Assembly: GCA_020859685.1 (NCBI GenBank) | Contig: JAJBVT010000048.1 | Span: 1-55,225 of the forward strand | DNA length: 55,225 nucleotides | From: Rikenellaceae bacterium | GTDB lineage: Bacteria; Bacteroidota; Bacteroidia; Bacteroidales; Rikenellaceae | Direction: 5' to 3' | Part shown: positions 26,585 through 36,112 of the stretch, one piece after another | How the letters are laid out: each line of letters starts with the position of its first letter | How positions within the stretch are numbered: position 1 is the stretch's first letter | Translations under genes and position numbers: made by a program | The notes under the pieces: model-generated | What the model was told of the DNA's origin: nothing | The model's database searches: none | What the model saw: only the letters and a program-made list of their open reading frames with translations

Positions 26585-29500
26585 ATGTATCTCGCACGCC
26601 TGTTCTTATCGATCGCCGCCATTTGGTTGCCGTTTGCGGGGAAGGCCGCAGGAAGCGGTCCGGACTTCCACCATCTCGGGCCGGAAGCCGGTCTGTCGCA
26701 GGTGACCATCAACGGTTTGTATCAGGATGAGAACGGCCTTCTGTGGATTGGTACCAAAGAGGGGGTAAAATATTACGACGGCAGCCGGGTGGGATCGCTC
26801 ACCGTGCCGGGACTAAATACCTGGATAACCTCCGGGCTGGTGCCCACCATTTGCGGGGACGGCCGCGGGCACCTATACATAAATACCGACTTCGAGATAG
26901 TGGAATACGACCTGGTCGATAATACGGCCCGGACTGTCTTCTCGCAGACAAACACGTCGAAACCGCCCGGAATTTCTTTCCATTACGGGGAGGATGCCCT
27001 CTGGATTGGCCTCGGGGACGGTATTTATCTCTACCGCGACGGGCGGGTAACCCATTTCCATACCCTGGAAGACGGGGGCGAAATATCCTCAGTCTACGGC
27101 ACCCGGGAGCGCGTTTATGCGGGTACGCGGGACCGGGGCCTTATCTCGGTGGACCGCCGGGGTACCGAGCGGCAGGTGACCGGCCCCCTGAGCGAAATAA
27201 TCTCCATCTACCCCGACGACCGGGGGAACATCTGGTGCGGCACATACAGCGACGGGGCCTGCCGCATCGGCCCGTCGGGGGAGGTAACCTTCTTTCGCCG
27301 CGACGGCTCCACAGAATCCCTATCGAGCGACTACGTGAGAGCCATCTGCCAGGACAGGGCGGGCAATATGTGGATAGGAACATTCAGCGGCCTCGATATT
27401 ATCGACCGGACGGACGGCTCGGTCACGGCTTACGGCTTGTCCGACCATGACCGCAAGGGTCTCAGCAACCTGTCGATATGGGCCATCCTGCGGGACAGGC
27501 AGGGAACCATGTGGCTGGGCACCTATTACGGCGGACTGGATTACTGCAACCCAGATACCGACCGGTTCGTACACTACGACCTCGGCTTTAACGCCGGTAA
27601 CGGCTATTCGGTGGTAAGCACCATCGCCGCGGACCGCAGGGGCGACCTATGGCTTGGAACCGAAGGTAACGGTCTGGTCCGTATGGACGGCAGGACACGG
27701 GAATACACCTTCGTCGAGGGTTACCTGTTTTCCCGCTACAATATAAAATCGCTCCTTTACGAACCGGCGACGGACCACCTCTGGATAGGTACACATCAGG
27801 GCGGGCTGTTCCGATACGATGCGGCCGGTGGCGCGTGTACCCACTATGCCATCAACCCCCACGATGCGACGAGCCGGTCGGAAACGGTACACGATATCGT
27901 ACCCTGTAACGGCGGCCTGCTTATAGGTACTCTCCTGGGGGTTTATTATATGGATGCCGAGGGGACCGTAGCTCCCGTCGAACCGTTTTCCAGCTCCATA
28001 TTCGAGGCAAACAGGATACTGGTATCCCGCAGCGGGTGTGTCTGGGTGGCGGGTAACGACCTCTGTATGTTCGACCCCTCCACGGACGAGATACACAGGT
28101 ACGGCGACCGGCTCGAAGAGTTTACAGCGGGCGGCAAACTATCCACCACAACGCTTTTCGAAGACTCCTCTGGACGAATTTGTATAGGCACTGCCGGTTA
28201 CGGGATGCTGGTATATGACCCGGAAGATGACTCTTTCGCCCGGTACCATAAAGGAAACTGCGACCTCTCGGGCGACTATGTGGGAGCAATATCCCAGACG
28301 GCGGACGGAAACTACCTCATCGGTACAAATACCGGTCTGTCGTATCTCGACCAGGAGAATATGCGCAGTTACGTGTTCAGTGCCGCCAACGGGTTCCCGT
28401 TACATTCGATGATGCCGGGATGTATTTTAGCCCGGTCCGATACGGATGAGATATTTCTGGGCGGATTGAATGGGATGGCGGTGGTGCCCCAGGCAAGCCT
28501 GATGGCCGGGGACCAGCCGTTCGACCTGTATCTCTCCGGGCTGTATGTGAACAACCGGCGCGTGACGCCCGGCGATTCCACCGGCATACTGCGAAGGCGG
28601 TTGATGTATACCGACGGGATAACGCTCCGCTACCGCGAGAATAACCTCGCAATCGAGGTGGGCAGCGACAACCTCGCCGGTCTCGGCCAGCCACTCCACC
28701 AATATATGCTCTCTGGGTACGACAGGGAGTGGATTACTTATTCGCCGGAAGTGCCCGTGCAATACATGAACCTGCCGTACGGCCGGTATGAATTCAGGGC
28801 AAGGGCGGTGCTTTTCGGAAGCGGCGAAGAGCGGGAAATAAGGCTCGGGATAGTTGTAAGGCCCCCCGTATACGCGGCATGGTACGCCTACCTTTTCTAT
28901 ATTGTCATGGGGGTAGGCCTTATAGGATGGGGCGTATATTTCTACCGTTCGAGGCTGCTGTTGCGCACTTCTCTGGAATTCGAGCGGCGGGAGAAAGAGC
29001 AGTCCGAACTCGTTAATCAGGGCAAACTGCGATTTTTCGGTAATATTTCTCACGAACTCCGTACACCACTCACCCTTATCATGGCCCAACTGGAACTGCT
29101 GCTCGACACCGGCAAACTGAGCCGCGAGCACCATTCCAGACTGTCCGGCATCTATGACGGCTCACGCCGGATGGCCGGACTGGTGAACGAACTGCTCGAT
29201 TTTATGAAGTTCGAACAGGGGAAGTTCCGGCTCCGGGTCTCGAAATGCGACATAGTCGGGTTCGTCCGCGAGGTCTATACATCGTTCTCCGCGCTGGCTG
29301 TCCGGAAAGGAATAAAATTTACCTTGCGCACCGAAGCGGAAAGTCTGAATGTGTGGTTCGACAAGGTGCAGATGCTGAAAGTATTGAACAACCTGCTCGG
29401 CAACGCGTTCAAATATACCGGGGCGGGCGGCGAGATAACGGTTACGATAGGTCCCGTGGAGGACGATTATGTTTGCATAAGTGTGGCGGACGACGGCATA

Positions 29501-30658
29501 GGCATACCCGGACAGCTCCGGGAAAAGGTTTTCGAACGCTTTTACCAGGTAGACAACGATATAAACCACGATATTTCCCATACCGGTACCGGTATCGGCC
29601 TGTCGCTTACCCGCTATATCGTGGAGGCCCACCACGGCACGATACGGGTGGGCGAGTCCGGCGGCAAGGGTACCGTATTCATCGTCCGGCTCTCCTGCGA
29701 CGAGCATCTTTTCGACAACGACCCCACTGCGGATATCTCCACCGGGGGTATCGAGCCTGTACCCGTATCGGACATAACCGGTAAATACCCGGGCGAAGAA
29801 GAAGTTTCGTCCCTCCACGAGAATACCGTCCACTCATATTCTATCCTGATTGTGGAGGACGACCCCGTACTGCTCCGGACGCTTGTTTCGATATTCGACC
29901 CGCTGTGCAACGTTTACGAAGCGGCGGACGGACGGCAGGCTCTCGAGAAGGTAGCCAAACACGCACCCGACCTGGTATTGTCGGACATGATGATGCCGGT
30001 TATGGCCGGGGATGAGTTGTGCCGCAGATTGAAGAACAATTTCGAAACGAGTCATATTCCCGTGGTGCTGCTCACGGCACTCGACGGAGTAGACAACAGC
30101 ATCAGGGGATTTAACTGCGGTGCGGACGACTACATCACCAAACCGTTCAACGTTAAGGTACTTGTAGCCCGATGCTTCGCCATACTGAATAACCGCCGAC
30201 GGATGCAGGAGAAATTCAGCCGTCAGGAAGAACCCTCCGCACAGATGATAACGTCCAACGATCTGGACAGGGAGTTTATCGACCGGTTAATTTGTATAAT
30301 CGAAGAGAACGTTACCACGGGAAACCTGAATGTTTCGTTACTTTGTACCCGGTTGGGGATGAGCCGCACCAAACTGTTCAACAAAATCAAGGGGATTACC
30401 GGACAATCGCCCAACGAGTTTATCCAGTCGGTGAAACTGAAAACCGCAGCCAGAATGCTCCGCGAAAGGGCCGACCTCAATATCAGCGATATTGCTTATC
30501 TGCTCGGGTTCAGTTCGCTCAACTACTTCGGCAAATACTTCCGTAACGCCTTCGGGATTTCACCGACCGCCTACCGGAACGGACGGCGCCCGGAAGGCGA
30601 ACCAAAGGAAGGCTCGGATGTGGAACGCACGGATAGTCACGGGGAGAGTGGAAACTAA
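26585..30658 (+). CDS. hybrid two-component system sensor/regulator (HTCS)
   Basis: 1357 residues from the ATG at 26585, which is followed by a signal peptide (YLARLFLSIAAIWLPFAGKA). The order is: a periplasmic sensor of repeated Reg_prop propeller blades (GLLWIGTKEGVKYYDG and similar), a Y_Y_Y domain near QYMLSGYDREW, one transmembrane segment (about 765-787), HisKA with His823 in NISHELRTPLT, HATPase (DDGIGIPG, GTGIGLSLT), a receiver domain with Asp1134 in LVLSDMMMP, and a C-terminal AraC-type helix-turn-helix. All catalytic residues are present. HTCS proteins bind oligosaccharides in the periplasm and activate the adjacent PUL. It is divergent from susC, so it likely controls that operon and the enzyme genes. 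This sensor is intact although SusC and SusD are broken. Confidence 0.95.
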   Translation: MYLARLFLSIAAIWLPFAGKAAGSGPDFHHLGPEAGLSQVTINGLYQDENGLLWIGTKEGVKYYDGSRVGSLTVPGLNTWITSGLVPTICGDGRGHLYINTDFEIVEYDLVDNTARTVFSQTNTSKPPGISFHYGEDALWIGLGDGIYLYRDGRVTHFHTLEDGGEISSVYGTRERVYAGTRDRGLISVDRRGTERQVTGPLSEIISIYPDDRGNIWCGTYSDGACRIGPSGEVTFFRRDGSTESLSSDYVRAICQDRAGNMWIGTFSGLDIIDRTDGSVTAYGLSDHDRKGLSNLSIWAILRDRQGTMWLGTYYGGLDYCNPDTDRFVHYDLGFNAGNGYSVVSTIAADRRGDLWLGTEGNGLVRMDGRTREYTFVEGYLFSRYNIKSLLYEPATDHLWIGTHQGGLFRYDAAGGACTHYAINPHDATSRSETVHDIVPCNGGLLIGTLLGVYYMDAEGTVAPVEPFSSSIFEANRILVSRSGCVWVAGNDLCMFDPSTDEIHRYGDRLEEFTAGGKLSTTTLFEDSSGRICIGTAGYGMLVYDPEDDSFARYHKGNCDLSGDYVGAISQTADGNYLIGTNTGLSYLDQENMRSYVFSAANGFPLHSMMPGCILARSDTDEIFLGGLNGMAVVPQASLMAGDQPFDLYLSGLYVNNRRVTPGDSTGILRRRLMYTDGITLRYRENNLAIEVGSDNLAGLGQPLHQYMLSGYDREWITYSPEVPVQYMNLPYGRYEFRARAVLFGSGEEREIRLGIVVRPPVYAAWYAYLFYIVMGVGLIGWGVYFYRSRLLLRTSLEFERREKEQSELVNQGKLRFFGNISHELRTPLTLIMAQLELLLDTGKLSREHHSRLSGIYDGSRRMAGLVNELLDFMKFEQGKFRLRVSKCDIVGFVREVYTSFSALAVRKGIKFTLRTEAESLNVWFDKVQMLKVLNNLLGNAFKYTGAGGEITVTIGPVEDDYVCISVADDGIGIPGQLREKVFERFYQVDNDINHDISHTGTGIGLSLTRYIVEAHHGTIRVGESGGKGTVFIVRLSCDEHLFDNDPTADISTGGIEPVPVSDITGKYPGEEEVSSLHENTVHSYSILIVEDDPVLLRTLVSIFDPLCNVYEAADGRQALEKVAKHAPDLVLSDMMMPVMAGDELCRRLKNNFETSHIPVVLLTALDGVDNSIRGFNCGADDYITKPFNVKVLVARCFAILNNRRRMQEKFSRQEEPSAQMITSNDLDREFIDRLICIIEENVTTGNLNVSLLCTRLGMSRTKLFNKIKGITGQSPNEFIQSVKLKTAARMLRERADLNISDIAYLLGFSSLNYFGKYFRNAFGISPTAYRNGRRPEGEPKEGSDVERTDSHGESGN

Positions 30659-30779
30659 AGTCGTTGGTAATTTTATACTGAGTTCGTTCGGGCCGCCGGT
30701 GGCCGGATGGGCTGGCCGCTTAAATGAATAGTGTTTTTGTTAAGACGGAGGTTTACCGTAACGGAATAAAAATAGGATT

Positions 30780-31622
30780 ATGAAAAAAGGATTAATTTTA
30801 CTCTGCGTGGTCGCCGTAGCGGGCGGATGCGGACGAACCGCAGAAGGAACAGAAGAGTCACCGGTTATGAAGAATTACGAAAGGATCGCTACCGTAAGGC
30901 TGACGGTAGCGGAAGGCAAAAGGCTAATTGCCAAAGGGATTGCAGCAAATCCTGTGGTGCGGGAAAGAATGGAGAACGGTATCGTAATTATAACCCGCGG
31001 CACCACCAACACCTATATCGCCGAGGAACTCGCCGGACTCGACGCCACCCGTGGTGCTTTCGTAACGGGCCATATCGTACCCCACGGTTCGCAGGGCGTA
31101 AGTACAGGAACCGAACCGGTTGGCGAAATTATTCTGGTCGACGGTGAGCGGTCCGATATGACCTACACGGAGGCGCTCGCTATGATGGGGCCGGACGATA
31201 TCGTGTTCAAAGGCGCCAACATGCTCAATTACAACCTCGGACAGGCGGCGGTGAATATAGGCGCTCCGGACGGCGGCACCGTCAGCAAACTGAGGGCGTA
31301 CACTGACGAGGGCTACGGCCGGTGGATTGTCCCCGCGGGACTGGAAAAGGACACTTCGTGGGACCTGACGCTCTGCGCCCGGGTTGCCGGGGACGAGACG
31401 GCGGACCGAACCGGGACCGTCCTGCTCAACGTCAAGCAGGGCGATATCTATACCGAAATAGAGGCAATCCGTGAATTCGCAGATGTGGATGTTTTCCCGG
31501 CGGCGACCGGCGGGGTCCGCGGAGCCGAAGGCGGGGTATCGCTTATGATATGCGGAAGCCGCGAACAGGTGGACGCGGCTCTGGAAGCCGTAGCATCCGT
31601 ATACGGTGAACCGGAGTTTTAG
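30780..31622 (+). CDS. putative lipoprotein of an uncharacterised family
   Basis: 280 residues. The N-terminus (KKGLILLCVVAVAGGC) is a lipoprotein signal with Cys17. The rest reads as a compact alpha/beta domain: RLTVAEGKRLIAKGIAANP, GIVIITRGTTNTYIAEEL, DIVFKGANMLNYN, NIGAPDGGTVSK and RWIVPAGLEKD. I recall similar uncharacterised proteins in other bacteria and archaea, but know no function. The glycine-rich turns resemble nucleotide or phosphate-binding loops; this is only an impression. The C-terminal part (VSLMICGSREQVDAALEAV) looks like a separate small alpha/beta subdomain. It stands alone after the HTCS gene with its own terminator, so membership in the PUL is doubtful. Confidence 0.7.
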   Translation: MKKGLILLCVVAVAGGCGRTAEGTEESPVMKNYERIATVRLTVAEGKRLIAKGIAANPVVRERMENGIVIITRGTTNTYIAEELAGLDATRGAFVTGHIVPHGSQGVSTGTEPVGEIILVDGERSDMTYTEALAMMGPDDIVFKGANMLNYNLGQAAVNIGAPDGGTVSKLRAYTDEGYGRWIVPAGLEKDTSWDLTLCARVAGDETADRTGTVLLNVKQGDIYTEIEAIREFADVDVFPAATGGVRGAEGGVSLMICGSREQVDAALEAVASVYGEPEF

Positions 31623-31634
31623 GGGAAAGTTTAA

Positions 31635-31670
31635 AATCCACCCCGGGGAAAAATATTCCCGGGGTGGATT
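31635..31670 (+). terminator. hairpin terminator after the unknown lipoprotein gene
   Basis: A 13-bp perfect stem (31635-31647 with 31658-31670, arm AATCCACCCCGGG), 12 bases after the stop. There is only a weak T-rich tail, so it may depend on other factors or serve the convergent gene as well. Confidence 0.65.
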
Positions 31671-31763
31671 ATATTCGGACATACTTATAATGGCCCTGTT
31701 ACCACTCGGACCATGGCTCGATATAAATGTCCCGTAATCAACGGAAGCAGACAGAAATCCGGC

Positions 31764-32429
31764 CTATTTCCTTACCCACACTTTAGTTATATCTCCGAAA
31801 ACCAGTTTGTGATATTCTCCGGTTTCGGTATGGGCGTCCACGATGAATTTACGGCTCTCCTCGTCGCGAAAATCGTCCGGTGAAACGGTGGTAATAGCCG
31901 CCGTACTGCATTCGATAACGATTTTGGCCTCCTTATAGGTAATATTTCCGTCGGGAGTTTCGACCGCCGTCAGGTTGTGTTCCTTCATTTTCTCCGGACC
32001 CGAACGGGTACCGAACAGCATTATATCCCCTTTATATTCCTCGTCGAAATAGGACATAGTGTAAGTCCCGTTCTCCATGATAACCTGCAGGGTATACCGG
32101 TTGGAACGCAGGAAACACCAGGTAACCGGCCGGTCGAACATCACACCCCAACCACCCCAACTGGCAATCATCGAATTGTAGGCCGGAAGCGTTCCGGAGG
32201 TAATTACCGTGAAATCCGAATTTACGAGTGTGAACAAGTCCTCTTCAACCTCACGGATGTCGATTGACCGGAAAAGTTCGTCGAATGTCGCGGCCTGCAC
32301 CTGCTCACGGTTCAGTGTCCGGCTTTCACCGGCTGCGGAATCCGCACTTTGCGCGGAGCGGTTATTTCCGTTACAGGCCGTAGTGGCAATTGTAGCGAAG
32401 GCAAGCAGACTGACAATGTAATTTTTCAT
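31764..32429 (-). CDS. flavin-reductase-like (split-barrel FMN-binding) lipoprotein
   Basis: 221 residues. A lipobox lies at about residues 16-19 (ATTACNG), followed by a flexible Ser/Ala-rich linker. The core matches the flavin reductase/flavoredoxin split barrel: DFTVITSGTLPAYNSMIASWGG, GVMFDRPVTWCFLRSNRYT, TMSYFDEEYK, GTRSGPEKMK. Family members bind FMN and reduce flavins or carry electrons, and are usually cytoplasmic; a lipid-anchored form in the envelope is unusual and suggests a periplasmic redox role. It is 12 bases downstream of an NmrA-type oxidoreductase and under the same AraC-type regulator gene. Start and lipobox are clear. Substrate unknown. Confidence 0.82.
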   Translation of the reverse strand: MKNYIVSLLAFATIATTACNGNNRSAQSADSAAGESRTLNREQVQAATFDELFRSIDIREVEEDLFTLVNSDFTVITSGTLPAYNSMIASWGGWGVMFDRPVTWCFLRSNRYTLQVIMENGTYTMSYFDEEYKGDIMLFGTRSGPEKMKEHNLTAVETPDGNITYKEAKIVIECSTAAITTVSPDDFRDEESRKFIVDAHTETGEYHKLVFGDITKVWVRK

Positions 32430-32441
32430 ATCTGTATGCGG

Positions 32442-33092
32442 TTAATATCCGATAGTGAAACGTTCACGATGGTGCTGCGGAGTGAGAAGTTCGTCTATCA
32501 TGGCTTTGGCGTAATCCTGCACGGAAATTCTGCTTTCTCCCTTATCGTTCACAATCAGGTCGTCCTTGCCCAGACGATAATTACCCGTAAGTTCACCCGG
32601 CTCGAGCGAGCCTGCCGGGGAGAAGAATACCCAATCCACCTCTTTCTCGTCGATGAGCGTATTCAGGTAAAATTCGCCCAAGGATTTCACCCCGCCCATT
32701 ATCTCGTCCGGAATCGCTCCGGAATCGACCACGCGTAATCCCGGTGCTACGAAAAGGGTACCGGCACCGCCTACTATCAGCAGTCGTCCAACTCCCGCTT
32801 TTTTAACACCCCGGAGAATGGCTGGGTAGATTTTTAACGTCTCCTCGTAAATGTCCGGGTTTGCCCAACCGGGATTATAGGCGCTTAAAACAGCGTCCGC
32901 ACCGGCAACCAACCCGGCCACCGTCTCCTCGGACCCAACGTCTGCTTTTACGACCGTAAGGTTCGGGTCGACGGAAGTAATTCGGGACGGGTCGCGTACC
33001 ACGGCTTTTACCGTTAATCCTCTGTTCAATGCCTCGGCCAGCAGAGCCGAACCCACGAAGCCGCTGGCTCCTATCAACACAATGTTTTTCAT
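32442..33092 (-). CDS. NAD(P)-binding NmrA-like / SDR family protein
   Basis: 216 residues with a Rossmann start MKNIVLIGASGFVGSAL (GxxGxxG), then VKAVVRDPSRI, VVKADVGS, GADAVLSAYNPG and LLIVGGAGTLFVAPG. This is the atypical short-chain dehydrogenase fold of the NAD(P)H-binding PF13460 type, common in stress-linked oxidoreductases. There is no clear YxxxK, so it may be a redox sensor or use other residues. It forms a two-gene unit with the flavin-reductase-like lipoprotein and follows the AraC-type regulator by 110 bases. A role in oxidative or electrophile response is a guess from the neighbours. Confidence 0.85.
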   Translation of the reverse strand: MKNIVLIGASGFVGSALLAEALNRGLTVKAVVRDPSRITSVDPNLTVVKADVGSEETVAGLVAGADAVLSAYNPGWANPDIYEETLKIYPAILRGVKKAGVGRLLIVGGAGTLFVAPGLRVVDSGAIPDEIMGGVKSLGEFYLNTLIDEKEVDWVFFSPAGSLEPGELTGNYRLGKDDLIVNDKGESRISVQDYAKAMIDELLTPQHHRERFTIGY

Positions 33093-33202
33093 GGCTTAAT
33101 AATTTGGTTTACACATCAGAGTTACATCTTTAGTGCAAAGTAAGCCTGTCACGGCCGGATTTACGTGATTAAAAACAGTGCAAGTATGGTAATTTTCCGC
33201 CG

Positions 33203-34066
33203 TCATTCATTTTTCATATACGTTTGGCGGAATCGGAGCGGGGTTATTCCCGTATGTTTCCGGAAGAATTTATTAAAGTTGGTCGGTTCGTTGAACCCCA
33301 GCCCCGCGCTTATCTCCTTAACGCTGTTCCCCGAATACGATAGCAGGCGTTTGGCTTCGAGTATAATCCGGTTGTCGATATAATTCTTTGGTGTTTTACC
33401 CGTGAGGGCCTTGACCTCTTTAGCAAGGGTCTTTTCCGTAACCGACAGCAGGTTCTGGTAAAATACCGATTGCCGGTGCTGTTTGTAGTGCTTTTCCACT
33501 CCGTCACAAAATCGGCGTCCCACGGTCCCTTCCCGGCTCCGGAACATAGGCGAAGCAGCGCTGGAACCTACCCGTTCAATTTCCAGTAAGAGGGCGCGGA
33601 GAAGTCCCTGAACAATGTAGGGCTGGAATTGGTCGGCCGGGGTGCGCAGCTCGTCTTCGATAATCCCGACTATACCGGTAAGTTTACCGTTATCGAGCCG
33701 GAAAGTCCTGTTGAGGTCGCTGGGATTCAAAACCTCCGAGATATGCAGGAAGCTGCCGTCAATTTCGCTCTGGCTGAAAAACGTGTCGGTAAACAGTATT
33801 ATTTTACCGTCGTACATACCACCGAGGTCGAAGCCGTAGACCTGATTAACCGATATTATAAAGAGCTCCCCTGCAACCGCCCTGATTTTACGGAAATCTA
33901 TATCGAAAACAGCGCTGCCTTCGCTTACCCATATAATCTGGTAAAATTCCGCTTTGGACGGGCCCCGGAACAGCCGCGGGGTTTTAAAAACATCCGACAG
34001 AGGCTTCACCTCCACCTCCTGGGGAAGCCCGCTTTTGAACCCGTATTCTTTTATTTCGCCTTCCAC
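33203..34066 (-). CDS. AraC family transcriptional regulator
   Basis: 287 residues from the GTG at 34066. An in-frame TTG at 34105 would add 13 residues, but a possible -7 sequence (TAAATTCG, 34098-34091) lies between the two, and homologues tend to begin near KEYGFKSGLPQ. The N-terminal half is a cupin-like sensor domain (FYQIIWVSEGSAVFDIDF, ELFIISVNQVYGFD). The C-terminal half is the double helix-turn-helix of AraC proteins (NLLSVTEKTLAKEVKALTGKTPKNYI, VKEISAGLGFNEPTNFNKFFRKHTGITPLRFR). It lies just upstream of, and on the same strand as, the NmrA-like and flavin-reductase-like genes and probably controls them. The effector is unknown. Confidence 0.88.
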   Translation of the reverse strand: MEGEIKEYGFKSGLPQEVEVKPLSDVFKTPRLFRGPSKAEFYQIIWVSEGSAVFDIDFRKIRAVAGELFIISVNQVYGFDLGGMYDGKIILFTDTFFSQSEIDGSFLHISEVLNPSDLNRTFRLDNGKLTGIVGIIEDELRTPADQFQPYIVQGLLRALLLEIERVGSSAASPMFRSREGTVGRRFCDGVEKHYKQHRQSVFYQNLLSVTEKTLAKEVKALTGKTPKNYIDNRIILEAKRLLSYSGNSVKEISAGLGFNEPTNFNKFFRKHTGITPLRFRQTYMKNE

Positions 34067-34118
34067 AGGACTAAGGTAGCGACAATCTGGCGAATTTATT
34101 ACCAAATGGAAAACCCAT

Positions 34119-34151
34119 AAAAAACGGAAGCATCATTGGATAATGCTTCCG
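34119..34151 (-). terminator. terminator of tRNA-Leu(CAA)
   Basis: A 9-bp stem (34125-34133 with 34143-34151, CGGAAGCAT/ATGCTTCCG) followed on the minus strand by TTTTTTATGGG. It lies 5 bases past the tRNA. Confidence 0.8.
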
Positions 34152-34155
34152 CCGG

Positions 34156-34237
34156 TACCCGGAGCGGGAATCGAACCCGCACGGATCGCTCCACTGGTGT
34201 TTGAGACCAGCGCGTCTACCAATTCCGCCATCCGGGC
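34156..34237 (-). tRNA. tRNA-Leu(CAA)
   Basis: An 82-base cloverleaf on the minus strand. Acceptor GCCCGGA pairs with TCCGGGT (first pair G-U), discriminator A. The D-arm has GGTAGACGC, the T-arm GGGTTCGATTCCC, and there is a long variable arm. The anticodon stem CTGGT/ACCAG encloses CTCAAAC, giving anticodon CAA (reads UUG). CCA is not encoded. Confidence 0.95.
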
Positions 34238-34424
34238 ATTAAGGTCTCCCCTTGGTGATTATTCCGTTAGGGTCAGCAAATATACTAAAAATAGGCAATT
34301 CACAAAAGCGGGATACCTGCCACTGTTATCCGCCGGAGGGTGCGTTTGCCGTGTTCCCGGTTTTCGTTTAAAATTATTAACTTGCGCCTTTCGTTCTGTT
34401 CGGGCGGAATTTAAAAAGATTACC

Positions 34425-35303
34425 ATGGAATATACTTCGAATTTAAATGAATATACCGCCGTTCCGGCGTCGCAGGAGATAGAGAAAGCAGTATCCGAAG
34501 CCGCAGCGGGCACGAGTGCGAATTGTAACGCGGAGGTCTATAAATTATGTTATAGCTGTATCGACCTTACTTCGCTCAATACCACCGATAACCAGCGGCA
34601 GATAAGGAAGTTTACAGAAAAGACGGTAGCCTTCAACGACAGGTTTCCGGACATCCCAAACGTCGCTTCGATATGTGTCTATCCCAATTTCGTGGAGACG
34701 GTAGGTCTCGCGGCCGGGGATTCGGGCATCAGGATTACCAGTGTTGCAGGGGGATTCCCCTCGTCGCAGACTTTTCTCGAGGTCAAGATGCTCGAGACGG
34801 CTATGGCCGTAGAGAGCGGTGCGGACGAGATAGATATAGTAATTAACGTCGGTCATATGCTGGAGGGCGAGTACGAAGAGCTTGCCAACGAGGTGGAGAT
34901 ACTGCGCAGAGAAGCCGGGGAGGATACGGTATTTAAGGTTATAATAGAATCCGGGGCGTTACAGACACCGGAACTCATTTACCGTGCTTCGATACTGTCG
35001 ATGCTGGCCGGGGCGGATTTCGTAAAGACCTCGACCGGGAAGATACCAGTAGCGGCGACCCCTGAAGCCGCGGCGACGATGTGCACCGCAATCCGGGACT
35101 ACCACTGCAAGACCGGCCGTAAGGTAGGTTTCAAAGCTGCGGGAGGGGTTAAGACACCGGAAGATGCCGCGCTCTATTACACCATCGTCCAAAATATCCT
35201 CGGGCAGGATTGGCTATGCCCGGAACTGTTCAGGATAGGTGCGAGTTCCGCAGCCAACAACATTATCTCCGCCATTGTCGGCAAGGACATGAAATACTAT
35301 TGA
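34425..35303 (+). CDS. deoC: deoxyribose-phosphate aldolase
   Basis: 292 residues from the ATG at 34425; the frame is open further upstream into the tRNA but cannot be coding there. DeoC landmarks are ICVYPNFVETV, DEIDIVINVGHMLEG, KVIIESG, the Schiff-base Lys201 in DFVKTSTGK, and Lys237 in GFKAAGGVKT. The enzyme cleaves 2-deoxyribose-5-phosphate to glyceraldehyde-3-phosphate and acetaldehyde in deoxynucleoside breakdown. It is about 40 residues longer at the N-terminus than the compact E. coli type, as is usual for this Bacteroidetes form. It is a single gene with its own terminator. Confidence 0.94.
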   Translation: MEYTSNLNEYTAVPASQEIEKAVSEAAAGTSANCNAEVYKLCYSCIDLTSLNTTDNQRQIRKFTEKTVAFNDRFPDIPNVASICVYPNFVETVGLAAGDSGIRITSVAGGFPSSQTFLEVKMLETAMAVESGADEIDIVINVGHMLEGEYEELANEVEILRREAGEDTVFKVIIESGALQTPELIYRASILSMLAGADFVKTSTGKIPVAATPEAAATMCTAIRDYHCKTGRKVGFKAAGGVKTPEDAALYYTIVQNILGQDWLCPELFRIGASSAANNIISAIVGKDMKYY

Positions 35304-35339
35304 TATTCATTGTTTTACCGGAATATTATATATACATTT

Positions 35340-35365
35340 ATCCCGTCGTGCTGACGGGATTTTTT
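35340..35365 (+). terminator. terminator of deoC
   Basis: Stem ATCCCGTC/GACGGGAT (35340-35347 with 35353-35360), loop GTGCT, followed by six T residues. Confidence 0.88.
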
Positions 35366-35397
35366 GGACCCTATGCAAACCTAACCCAATCTAAAAG

Positions 35398-35895
35398 ATG
35401 AAAAAATGTCTCATCCTTCTGCTTTTTGTTATTGTATCTACCGCCTCCTACGGGCAGAAGGGGCGCGGGTATGTGGGCGGGAATCTCCATCTGGGGATCG
35501 AAATGGCGATACCGTCTGGTCTCGAGGCCCAGCCCGGAATCAGGTTTAAGTACGGTTACGAGGTGGTCCGCAGGCTTTATGTGGAGCCGTCGTTCAATAT
35601 CTTATTTCCCGACAACGCCAACGTATGGGACCTGAACCTCGACCTGCATTATAAATTCTACCTCGGCGCCAGATTCAATATCTATCCCATCGTAGGGTTC
35701 AAAATGGCGAGCTATAAATACTCAGCTTACGGTTATACTTCGCCTACGGAATGGGGTTACGGCGCCAATTTCGGGATAGGGCTGGGTTACGATATTACCG
35801 ACAGGTGGTTCGTTATGATGGACGTTAAATACAGTACCGTCGAACTGGAGTGGCAGGAAGCCGGATTGGGATTCGGGTTCGGGTACAGGTTCTGA
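35398..35895 (+). CDS. small outer-membrane beta-barrel protein
   Basis: 165 residues with a signal peptide ending at SYGQ (about residue 20). The mature part consists of alternating amphipathic strands (GYVGGNLHLGIEMAIP, RFKYGYEVVRRLYVEPSFNI, LDLHYKFYLGARFNIYPIVG) and ends in a terminal aromatic strand GFGFGYRF, the usual sorting signal for barrel insertion. It resembles the eight-stranded OmpX/OmpW-like porin family. There is no enzymatic motif. It stands alone between deoC and nrnA. The following gap (35896-36112) shows nothing clear. Confidence 0.82.
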   Translation: MKKCLILLLFVIVSTASYGQKGRGYVGGNLHLGIEMAIPSGLEAQPGIRFKYGYEVVRRLYVEPSFNILFPDNANVWDLNLDLHYKFYLGARFNIYPIVGFKMASYKYSAYGYTSPTEWGYGANFGIGLGYDITDRWFVMMDVKYSTVELEWQEAGLGFGFGYRF

Positions 35896-36112
35896 ACCGA
35901 TACTGGTAGCGTCTAACCCACGGATTTTTCTCGCACGCGGGCCGTGCTTGAGTGGGCGTTACACTGCTTCCGGTGGGACAACCATGCCAACGGTCCGGCA
36001 TTACCTCCGGTCACGGTACGCGCCCCCGCCCGGCTTTCCAATTACTTATCAGGCAGTTTATTTGCATCCTCCCGGATAAAATCAGTATCTTAATGGATTA
36101 TTTCTATACGGA

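Noticed and set aside
34143-34424. N-terminal extension of deoC into the tRNA-Leu gene
   Set aside because: The extension overlaps a complete tRNA; the ATG at 34425 fits the family.
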